From Sacculina carcini (taxonomy: Eukaryota; Arthropoda; Thecostraca; Sacculinidae), in NCBI GenBank assembly GCA_916048095.2, contig OU696579.1, positions 8,937,663-9,001,662 on the forward strand: DNA of 64,000 bases, written 5' to 3'. Below, piece by piece: positions 44,601-53,791 of the stretch. The first letter of the stretch is position 1. Each line of letters begins with the position of its first letter. The notes beneath the pieces are model-generated. The model searched no databases. It was given only the letters and a program-made list of their open reading frames with translations, and was not told the DNA's origin. The position numbers and the translations under genes are program-made.

Positions 44601-47600
44601 CAATTTTGAAATGCCAAATGATATTTGGATATAGTAATGGTCGGTATGTCTGAAATACATTACTAGTCACTTTGCGTGGAGAGGAAAGGGAATAAACACA
44701 GGCGGATCTAGAGGGGTGCTCAGGGAGCTGCAGTCCCCCTCCTTCCCCAAATGTTGCCATCAACTCATAACCAAGAGGTTCACAATAAAGAGGCCAAACG
44801 GAATTATATCTGTAGAATTTGTTGATATATGCATTATTGCAAAGAAGTTGCATAATGATGCAAAATTTATCAATTCAGCCCTGCCTCCAAATTTCACTCT
44901 TAATCCGCCACTGGGAATCAAGGAGAACAGCATGGTTATATGGCTCGGTTTAGTGATTCATATGCAACGCGCATATGCATACAATGTCAGCCTGTGTGCA
45001 TTTTGGTTCAATGCATGCATCAATCATGATATCATTGGTTCAATCATGATATTGATTCACCGATAGGCTGCTGAAAGTTGTTTTCGAACCTCTGAACATT
45101 GTCGATGTACTAGCAAAACTCGCCGGTGTATTATACGCTCGCACAAATACGCTGGTGCATGTGAGGACTTGAATTAATATCAAATAAAAACTTGATGCTC
45201 GGCACCGCGTTATCAGTGGCGGATCAAGAGTGCAATTTTGGTGGGGCTGAATTTTTTTCCAATGATACACACATTTACAAACACATTATGCGCGAATATG
45301 CTTGGCCATAATGCTTATGTCAATAAACTCTACAAAAAATATGCTTTTCCTTGACCACTTAGTGAATCTCTTGGTTATGAAGAGCGGATGGAAACATTTG
45401 GGGGGCCTTAGCCCCCTGAGCCCCAAGGTGAGGAATGAAGTGTGAGACAATGAAGGTTGTAGCGGAGTCGTTAGGCGACGCAATGCTGAGATGTTAGGCA
45501 TCGCGCCGCCTCGCTACACCAGTGAAACACAAGTACTTCCGCGGAAGTTTATTTGACGACTGATGAATTGACTGATGAATTACACACAAATACACACACA
45601 CATACAAACACGCCAGATGCCGCAGCCAGTGCCTGTGGCGGCGCCTGGCGGAAACGTCCGCAAACGCTTGAAGCCACGCACAGTGGCGCGATGCTCCTGC
45701 AAGCCAGCAGCGCGTGGGCGCTCTGGAGAGAGCGGAGAGAGTGCAGCCACGTGGTGTGTAGGCAGCGGCGCCTTGCTGATACACCGCGCTACACATCTCC
45801 CCCCCTAGACGGGCGGCCACGGAGAGGACGAACGACGAAGATGTGACGGTGTTGGAATGATGACGAGTGGTGGAAGATGTGTGACGATGAGGTGAACGAT
45901 GCGATTTGAGAAAGGCGAGCGGCGAAATTTTGGAGCCGCAGGAGGCTTTTGCGTTGTGGTGTGCTTGGCTGGGGTGGGAAAACTGAATTAGGCCCAGGCT
46001 GAGGCGCCGCCAGTGAGTCGGCGAGGCGCGCGTATCTGGAGAGCAGACGTCGTTGCCGGGGGCCGTCCAGCTTGGCTGTCACCCGTCGGAGCCGGCCGCT
46101 GTCGCTGCTGTGTCGAGGTGACGCGTCCGTGCGGCGATAGCGGTGATGGTGATGGCCGCGTGCAGCCTCCTGAGCCGGCAGAAAGTTTTGACAAAAATCC
46201 GAAAATGATGAAGATAAAACGCGAGGATGAAGACGATGAAAAGCAAAGCAAACAAAACAGAAGGAAAGAGTGTTCCCACAGGGGTCACCAATGTAGCGGT
46301 CGGCGGCATTGGCGAGCTCATCGAGTTGAGCAGATGTTGGCAGAAGAGAGAGTGCTGCTCGTGTCCCTTGTGGCAGTCGCTGTAGAAACAGCGTGCGCAG
46401 CAAGCCGGTGTCTTCTGGCGTGTCGCCTGCCGCTGCCAGCTCGTTGCGCATGCAGCGCAGTAGAGCCGATGGCCGTTGGTCACCCAGCTGCTGTCGTGAA
46501 AGCAGCGCTTCCAGGCGAGACGTACGCGATTGTGCCAGACGAGACTGCAGGGCGGTACTCAACGCAGCGAACGATCTTGATGTGCGAATGACATCCTTCA
46601 CTTGAGCTGCCACTGTGATGGGAAGATTTGCCACAATCATCTTGAAGCGGGTCTCGTCAGAGGAAATCCCAGCGATGTCGAATGCGCACTCAACCTGAAT
46701 GAGCCACATCTCGGGTTCCTCGGCTGAAAAAGGTGGCAGGCGGAATGTAGCCATCGGGCGTACTTCGGAAGTAGCCGTTTGCGCAGCTGCGTCTGGGGAC
46801 ATGTCACTCTTGAAAGTGTCCGTAAGACGGGAGTCACCACTGTTGGTAGCCATAGCAACCAATAACAAGGAGTCAGAAACTGACTTGTTATCGCGCAAGC
46901 ACAGAAAATGTGGCACGCGTTCACTATGTATTTTTAGCACAGTCCAGTTGTCAAACGAGATTTAGCGTTGATAAAACGCCGTGCGATTAGTGCAGCGCGG
47001 GAGCATTCAGCGGCGAGACTCTTCACGCACCGCTTCTGCTCCCGCGCTGCACTAATCGCACGGCGTTTTATCAACGCTAAATCTCGTTTGACAACTGGAC
47101 TGTGCTAAAAATACATAGTGAACGCGTGCCACATTTTCTGTGCTTGCGCGATAACAAGTCAGTTTCTGACTCCTTGTTATTGGTTGCTATGGCTACCAAC
47201 AAGGTTTCTGGTAGAATGTTTATTTATCATGGAATGTTTATTTATCATTCCGTGTTGCTGAAACGGTGGTTGTTGTCGTTCAGCTATTGTCATCAAATTT
47301 TCAGTTCCTAAACATCGGTTATAAGGAGCATAATAAGGGATGAGGCACAAAGTGTGCTCGCATAACGCTTAATGTCATAGTTCGTTTAGTGTTACAATAA
47401 TTTGGTTGATTTTACACTTACTCAGCTTCCGTATGAGGGCTTTTATGTAAGTTGCATTGCTTATTGACATTCTTGTAGTTTGCTCAAACTTTACTGCATC
47501 TGCTTCAATTCCTGTAGTATTGATAATTTCCTGTTTGTGCATAACTTTTTGCTGCTCTTTGTTATTTTATACAACAACAACAACAAGCGTGTATTTGATA

Positions 47601-48285
47601 TAGCGCACTAATCAACAAAGGCGCGGTAAACATGAGATATAGAGATACAAGATAATTATTACATCAAAACGGGAGCTCAGAAAGAAGAAAACAAGAGCTA
47701 GCAAGGACAAAAATATAACAGTGAAGATATAAACCGGATTATGACAGAGAAACAGTTTTAAAAGCGCAAAAAAATATGCAAAGTGCTGGAGTTGATTATT
47801 GTCATAGTTGGGTTATGTCAGACTTTTTGCCGGCTCGATGTTATGACATATATGGGGTCCAACTGTGAACATTGGCGATGAGGTATAGACGTGTACGACG
47901 GCCAAATTTCAACTGTGAATATCTCACTTGTTTACGATTATTGGCGGTGTACTCATACCACTCTCTCTTTCCAGTTCCACAAAAAATCTGTTTTCTCAGC
48001 TAATACATAAACACACGTTTATTCGAACGCGAGTGTGTGGCTCGGAACTGCTTGTGTCTGAAGCATTAATCAACTCAACTCACCGCTGGCGACGTTGTTC
48101 TCCCGTGCTGTGCGAGGGAAGCGGGTGAGTTTTACTGCCTGACGAATCCATCCTCTTCTGTGACTTGAACACTGAGCGATGTCGCTCGCTAAACTAATGT
48201 CCAACGCACAGTATTGTTTGATCACTCCTCTAGCATGCTGGCGCTCAATAGGCAGAATGCTGGGGCGTGCTAGCCTCGTTGTCAT
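41630..48285 (-). CDS. SANBR: SANBR/KIAA1841-like protein (SANT and BTB domain regulator), four exons
   Basis: Exons on the minus strand: 48084-48285 (predicted first), 43800-44471, 42769-43292, 41630-42532. Donor/acceptor pairs are GT-AG and phases agree; total 2301 nt, 766 aa (human about 718). Exon 2 ends in the BTB core (YVDISVHCDIAVFDWLMRW) that continues into exon 3 (AAEFLGMRPLVEQC). Exon 3 has a zinc-binding-like CGDCRRLL block. Exon 4 opens VYWRLWAWSHWLHCTRCGRW, the most diagnostic vertebrate KIAA1841 block, and ends in an acidic stretch and an RxNQD...R coiled tail. Vertebrate SANBR dimerises through its BTB domain and restrains class switch recombination; in invertebrates the role must be older and is unknown. 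Exon 1 rests only on a good donor (AGCG/gtgagt), matching phase and an ATG, so it is less certain. Confidence 0.88.
44699..44915 (-). mobile_element. hAT-type MITE (copy A) in SANBR intron 1
   Basis: It starts AGGCGGATCTAGAGGGG and ends TTAATCCGCCACTG, an imperfect terminal inverted repeat. The interior matches copy B at 45214 onward in the opposite orientation. Confidence 0.7.
45214..45457 (+). mobile_element. hAT-type MITE (copy B), cut by an LTR element
   Basis: It begins CAGTGGCGGATCAAGAG. Shared blocks with copy A include AATAAACTCTAC, TCTTGGTTATGA and AACATTTGGGG. Its far end is not found; the LTR begins at 45458. Confidence 0.65.
45458..45793 (-). mobile_element. LTR of a Ty3/gypsy-like retrotransposon
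   Basis: Bounded by TGTAGCG and CGCTACA, matching the TG...CA rule with 7-bp inverted ends. Read on the minus strand it is preceded by a purine tract (GGGGGGAGA, the polypurine tract), so it is the 3' LTR. It contains AATAAA within AAATAAACTTCCGC (minus strand), a possible poly(A) signal. No matching 5' LTR is visible. Confidence 0.75.
45789..46853 (-). pseudogene. Gag-like ORF of the LTR retrotransposon, pol deleted
   Basis: The minus-strand frame from MATNSGDSRL carries a retrotransposon Gag core of the Ty3/gypsy kind: FRLPPFSAEEPEMWLIQVE, AGISSDETRFKMIVANLP, RLEALLSRQQLGDQRPSALL and LLRTLFLQRLPQGTR. After about residue 190 (DRYIGDPCGNT) it changes to low-complexity S/R/H/P-rich sequence and runs to the polypurine tract. 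Protease, reverse transcriptase, RNase H and integrase are absent. A large internal deletion is likely, leaving an element that cannot move by itself. Confidence 0.75.
46841..47201. repeat. Perfect 165-bp inverted repeat with 31-bp spacer
   Basis: 46841-47005 and 47037-47201 are exact reverse complements by eye. The left arm contains the beginning of the Gag frame and its 5' leader. The right arm repeats the same start codon region on the plus strand. The 31-bp spacer is unrelated to the arms. Confidence 0.93.
47202..48083. other. SANBR intron 1, remainder; contains a LINE 3' end
   Basis: Mostly AT-rich. A minus-strand LINE terminus (ACAACAACAACAACAAGCG followed by TATTTGATATAGCGCAC) at about 47570-47610 matches those at 17.06 and 62.44 kb; its body is short and diverged. 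Confidence 0.6.
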
Positions 48286-49220
48286 GGTGATCGATGTTTT
48301 GTCGAATGTCCTCACTGTGTGATCCAGCACTGATGTGCAGCTACTTCACCCTCTGCATGCCTCTATCTCATAATTGCTGTGCAGAATGATGGTAAAATAT
48401 GTGACATATTTATATAGTAGACTATGTGAGTCTTCTATGACAAAACGCAATCTTTATATGAGGACGAACTCGTCAAATATTGTATTGCTTCAACGAAGAC
48501 GGATAAATGTATTACAATAGTGTGGGATTTTCACAGTGGAAAGTAAGTGCGATATCCGGAATGAGTGTAGACGTTTCTTTCGATATCTCAACGTTATTGC
48601 AAAAATGTTACAAAAACGCACTTAATTGCTTCTTAGGCCATATGCCGCACACATGCAGGTTATGATTATGCAGGCAAATGATACCTGATTTTCTCAGAAA
48701 ACATATTTGGGCAAGTTTATAGTCATACGTCGATAAATAGGCTGGTTACAGTTTTAATGTAATTAAAATGTTTATAGGTTCGAGACAAATGCTGCATAAT
48801 TAACGCATATATGGCGAACGTGCCTCACTAACAACATTTGTAATCAAGCTTTTCTGATTTGCTCGAAATTCTTTACATTTGAAATTTTTTGGTAGTCTAT
48901 GGTTAAATTATGAATTTTCGAATTCATTGCATACTTCACTTTCTCACGAGAGTTTATCACAGAGTGAACCAGTATAAGAACGAATGATGATTATCTCTGG
49001 TGGGCAGCTCTATTATTGGAGGCGATTAGTTTTGTTGAGTTACTCCATGGCGTGCAAGATGGAGTGATTCACAGCCGCTGAGCGGTTGCTGCACTCTCGC
49101 TTGGTCGATGTGGCCACTGCACCGCGCCTGGGCACCTCGGCGGGGCGATTATCATTGCGAGGCTGGTAGGTACGTCCAACTTGTGAACACTGTAGAACAC
49201 ACAAAATACTAAAACTGCAT
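48286..49220. other. Upstream flank of SANBR; nothing recognised
   Basis: AT-rich. Presumably holds the SANBR promoter if exon 1 is correct. No repeat or coding region is supported. Confidence 0.4.
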
Positions 49221-49221
49221 T

Positions 49222-49415
49222 TACAAGCAGGCGCGCATGAGCATCATTACCCCACGCGCGCCTACAAGGCGTCACACCACGAACACGACTCACACACGAT
49301 ACCTACAGCCTCACCGTGACACACGGGAGCGCACGCACACGCCTCAACCAGCCGCACACAGACAATGCAACAATCAGCGGCGAGCCGGCCACTTGTTCGC
49401 CGCCGCGGGACTTTA
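49222..49415 (-). repeat. GC-rich hairpin repeat family (copy 4)
   Basis: Reverse-orientation partner of 24490-24690: hairpin AGGCGCGCATGAGCATC/ACCCCACGCGCGCCT, then CACCACGAACACGACTC, CACCGTGACACACGGGAG and CAGCGGCGAGCCGG. CA-rich DNA follows to about 49630. Confidence 0.72.
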
Positions 49416-49950
49416 ACATTACAAACACACAGTCGTACATGTTAAATTACAGCCACTCACTTAGGCTGGCCCGCGCCCACACAAACACAACCATGTACTC
49501 TCCAACGCGCTCACACAACCTTTCTCACACGCACTCTCCTACACGCTCACACCACAAACACATCCATGTACACTCAAACGCGCTCACACAACCTTCTCAC
49601 ACGCACTCTCCTACACTCTCACACCACAAACACAAGATAATTAAATATACTTTCAGATAAGTTTTAAATTTCGGTGTTATCTCATGTTATCGCACGTGTT
49701 TTGTGTGTGGTTTTTGCGTAGCAATGCACACTGATAGGAATGTTGGACCGGTTCAAGATTGACTCTGTTCATTGTCTCGATAGCTCTGCTGTTCTATGCA
49801 CTGCAATTTGTGTGCTTCTGTACTTGTGTGTGTATGTGATAAACGGCTGTTTTTTTAGCTGGTATTGTTTTGGCTGTAGAAAGTCGGCGGTTGTTGGCGG
49901 TTGCGAGTGGTTGCAAGTCACGTGACTCGTCGCAATTGCAGCGAGCTGAC

Positions 49951-50000
49951 ATGCTGGATCCGTCACTTGAACATGCACGTGATGTGGCTGGCTCCTCCGG
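49951..50000 (+). CDS. Candidate first exon of an unrecognised gene
   Basis: A short open exon from ATG (MLDPSLEHARDVAGSS) ends at a strong donor, TCCG/gtgagt, in phase 1. No partner exon with a unique phase match could be fixed. It may belong with the candidate exons at 52.2-52.9 kb. This is a weak call. Confidence 0.3.
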
Positions 50001-50657
50001 TGAGTAATTGATCGACTGAGAAACGTTCAATACGCCGGCGTAATGTGGCGCCATTGCGTCCAATAACTCTGCATCAAACAAACTGGCCAGCTGTAACATC
50101 TGCTGTCTCAGCCTGTTTGAACATTTCTGCTTTCAAAATGACATTTCTATGTGATTTATTCTCGGAGAACAAGTACAAGTTGATGCACGACAGTAAAATA
50201 GACATCGCAGTCACTCAGGGTTTGTCGCAGACAATATTGAATACGGTTTTGAACACACAACAACGCTATGGCAATATGCGAAGGGGAAAATGTCATGCGT
50301 GACCTGAAGAAGTGCGATATTAACCATACCATGCCACTAATCACACATTAGCTATCACATATTATTCATGGTGTGAAATATGGTTGGAGTTTTACGTCTG
50401 ATAATGGTATGGCAATAATGGAGTAATGGAGATGGTATGGAGCCTTGTTGAATGTTATATGGTGTCGTTATTGTCACCGTGATGAAGGGGCACACATGAT
50501 TCCTGTGTTTTCATTGCTCGCTTTGTTATTGCTGTGTCGGCTCTTATGCTGGTCACATCAGTGATGTTCACCTTGACAAACACACGCACTATATGCTCGT
50601 GCTTCATTGTTTACGCTTCTCCTAATTAATGACAGGTCTACATTATGAATTGACCCA

Positions 50658-50724
<67 letters not shown>

Positions 50725-50729
50725 TGTAT

Positions 50730-50767
<38 letters not shown>

Positions 50768-52204
50768 CAGCCTATATAAGAGTGTGCGAAGTTGATGTTG
50801 ATTTTGTGGCCCCTGATTTTGACGGCAGTCACTTATATTGGTGTAGTATCTGGTAAATTTATCTATTTTCTCGCTTATTATTCAGGCCTTTCTCGTTTCA
50901 TATTGGTTTCGCTTTTGTTTTCATATCTGCTTGTTATCTTGTGATCTTGGCGTTCGTTCCTGTGTTCTATTGGTGTGGCGTTGTTGAGATGATTGAAACC
51001 TGGTCCTGTTGACACCAGAGTGTTGGTGATTATTGTACTGCTGGATGGAGAATTAGCATTGTTCTGTGCGAGCATGCCCCTCAAGTCAAGCAGCAGCTTA
51101 GTGTTTGTCCATTTCACCGTGTTTCCAACTATGTGCTCGTTTTCGTTCAATTTTTCCGTTTTCGTCAATGCGATAGTTCAAGTGATGGTCGTACCTTCTG
51201 CGGCTTCTTGCCGTGTAGCAGCTGTCACTTAGGCCTTTAACCTTTGATCTGCGGTGTGTCAGCTTGAGTTGTCACATCTTGCACCGTTAATGGTGAAGCT
51301 AGCATGCAGCATAATGGCTCAACTTGAGTACTCGTATACGCCATCATTGTCTCATTTGAGTCTCAGCTGCTTGAACTGGCTGTATTTGCTGCATATATGC
51401 TCAATTGTATGAAGATTGTGAATGAGTGTATACATATGTTATGCTTTGTTATGAGAAACCCTGTGGTTGGCTGAGACATCTTGCAATTATTCATTGCAAC
51501 ATTCAGCGCTGAGACGAGCTTATCAACTTGATCTATGCATCACACTGGTCTATCATATGGCTTCTATTGATCGACGCTGACACGCTCATGAGTTGAAGGA
51601 GTCGAAGCCATACTTTTTGTGCGTGTGTGTGCTCATTGAATGCGCTTGCTTCTTGCTATGCCACATATTCGAGCCTCGGCTAAATGAACGTTCAGCAGCG
51701 AGTGCTAGAAATGGATCGCTTGTCTTCTTCTGCGTAATATACTACAAACACAATGCCTGCTTTGTACTCAATATTGCCCACTGGCTGGTGTTATGTCGGT
51801 CAGTAGCGAATATTTCATTATGTCCTCATAGTTTGGGATTAAAAAACCAATTTTCCAACAAACAGCGGATTTTCTCACTTATGAATTTGTTATGAGTTAT
51901 CTTTTTTTTTCACATTCACCATAAATCCTAAATAGTGGAGTTATTCTAGAATTTTGGGATAAATTTTACACCGCAATTTTTCGAACTAGTTATCTCATTT
52001 TTAGAGTGTGAAAATTCTCCATATTGGATATTCGGGCGTCGCTTGCATCGGACACTCAGATATACTGCACACTGCATTAGGTACATTGTGACGGTGGCAT
52101 GCATGTAGTTCGATGTGGTCGTGTTAAGAATAGTACTGTCAGTATTGCCTCGTCTCTCTCTCTTCTCTCTTTCTCTCTCTTCTGCATTCTGTGGTTGCTT
52201 TCAG
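50001..52204. other. Largely non-coding; GT microsatellite and a SINE tail
   Basis: A GT run lies at 50660-50765. A SINE 3' tail (CGGCTTCTTGCCGTGTAGCA plus GCTGTCACTTAGGCCTTTAAC) lies at about 51200-51250. I see no supported exon between. Confidence 0.5.
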
Positions 52205-52895
52205 AGAACTCATTCACTCTTCCTTAGCGAGCTCAAGTATGTGAGTTTTTCATGTTGGCATGTCTTGGCTCCATATCCGTTCCTCTGTTTTTCAAGTGTT
52301 TCACTAGTGGTCACTCATGTGACTGTGATCACCTCTCAGCCTGCCCTCGTCATCTCAGTATTACAGTGGTTCGCAAACGTTTGTGCTTGCAGGTGAGCTG
52401 TAAGAATTCGCCCAAACCATTCGAAATATCTGCTGAAAAGTGAGTGTGATCTATGCACGCCTACTGTTATTTGCTTTTTGAGCACAATGTTATCGGTTGA
52501 GTATGCAGTTAATATGAATGAGGTCAACTGAGAAGTTGAAGTGGTCCTGTCATTGAAGAGATTGAGTCCTCAAAATCTTCTGATCGTACCATTAACCTGT
52601 TTCTCGTTTTATTTTCTTATATCCAGCACTAATGAAGAGTATATTTTCGGGCCCACTCGGTTCAGAAGCACAATTATATTAGTATCAGCTCAGCGCTAGG
52701 ATCTGACGAGTGATAGAACAACTGAGAGAAATGCTGGAATGTTTGGATCTGCGTTCGTCGCACAACATCGGGCTAGAAGTATTATATCACTTCTCCTGGA
52801 CAATCAACATGCTACGAGGTCGTATATATAGGGCCGAAGCTCTTGCAAACGATCTTGGTATGGTTCAGTATCATCCTCATAAACCGTTTAAATAA
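52205..52895 (+). CDS. Candidate multi-exon gene, 3' part (unrecognised)
   Basis: Three short exons are joined by strong splice signals and matching phase. 52205-52240 (RTHSLFLSELKY) follows a long CT tract and TTTCAG and ends TAT/gtgagt. 52393-52439 (VSCKNSPKPFEISAE) follows TTGCAG and ends AAAA/gtgagt. An exon from 52627 (TNEEYIFGPTRFRS) follows TTTTCTTATATCCAG. A fourth open stretch ending at TAA 52893-52895 encodes about 60 aa (EQLREMLECLDLRSS, LEVLYHFSWTINMLRGR, HPHKPFK). I could not join it in frame to the third exon, so an error, a missed intron or unrelated frames are possible. I do not recognise the protein. The pyrimidine tracts here are ordinary, unlike IFT81. Confidence 0.35.
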
Positions 52896-53791
52896 ATTTA
52901 AATGAGTTGTACCAGCAATTCATTCACTTCAGTGGTTTGCGACCATGTGGTCATGAATATAGCGTGTCACCGATCATTCAGATCATTCCTGCCGCTTTCC
53001 AGTGTATTTTATCGTTTTTAATATTCACAATGGGGGCCCCAAGTGTTGCCTTCGGGGGGGGGGGGGCATAATTCCTCGCAACGGCTCTGAACATGGGACT
53101 ACCTTTATGAGAAAAATAAACTTGTATATTGCGTGCATACTCGCGGACAGGCACAATCACGCACACTCGCATACTACTCACAACAATACTGACTTCTTCC
53201 GCACGATGGAACACAGCGCTTTTATATCTTCGAAGCGTACATGAGTCACGTGACACCGCTTCAAGCACTGGACAATGTCACAACGAACAAGCAAGACGAA
53301 CAACACTAAATCACACTTGCTGGCACATACACTTTGACGCACAGACAAAGACACACAGACATACACACTCACACGCACACATGCACACACACACACACAC
53401 ACATAAACTCCACAGATAAAAAGATGTTTTTTTTCATAACGTTCAGTCTTCTGCAGGTGTTTTGTAGGTGATAATTTTGATGTTTTGCGGGTGTGGGATT
53501 TTTGCTGTGTTCCACAAGACGAAAAGAGTGATTAGATCTGGGAACGACACAGAACAATTTCTGACCGCTGGTTCACGTGAATCCGTGTGTAATTATTTTT
53601 ATATGCGTGTGTGTATTGTTGTATCGGCAGTTTCACTTCTCAATTACAGTAGCATCGATCACATTGACAACAACAGCGATACATCACAGTGCGCCGCTCG
53701 CTTCAGCAGTCTCCCTGCTCGTCCGTCAGAAGTGAACACGAACACGCTGAGTGACACTCATGCGGACATAGCTGGTGCCACTGCTGTCGTG
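52896..53791. other. Upstream flank of the riboflavin transporter; G-run repeat
   Basis: At 53031-53090 it holds a second copy of the G-run repeat seen at 2425 (GGGGGCCCCAAGTGTTGCCT, poly-G, CCTCGCAACGGCTCTG). A CA-rich tract lies at 53360-53402. The open frame of the transporter extends 108 codons upstream of its ATG, but that part has no transporter-like helix and the family start matches 53792. Confidence 0.55.

Noticed and set aside
45040-45270. Minus-strand frame as a further SANBR exon
   Set aside because: It overlaps the end of a hAT-type MITE, has no splice pair in phase and no resemblance to SANBR.
46013-46591. Plus-strand frame of 192 codons opposite the Gag-like ORF
   Set aside because: Antisense shadow of the retrotransposon frame.
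52627-52895. Single exon joining FGPTRFRS to the EQLREML frame
   Set aside because: The two open stretches are in different frames with stops between and no room for a normal intron; reported only as separate candidates.
53468-53791. N-terminal extension of the riboflavin transporter by 108 codons
   Set aside because: The extension has no family resemblance and runs through 5' flank; the known family start fits the ATG at 53792.
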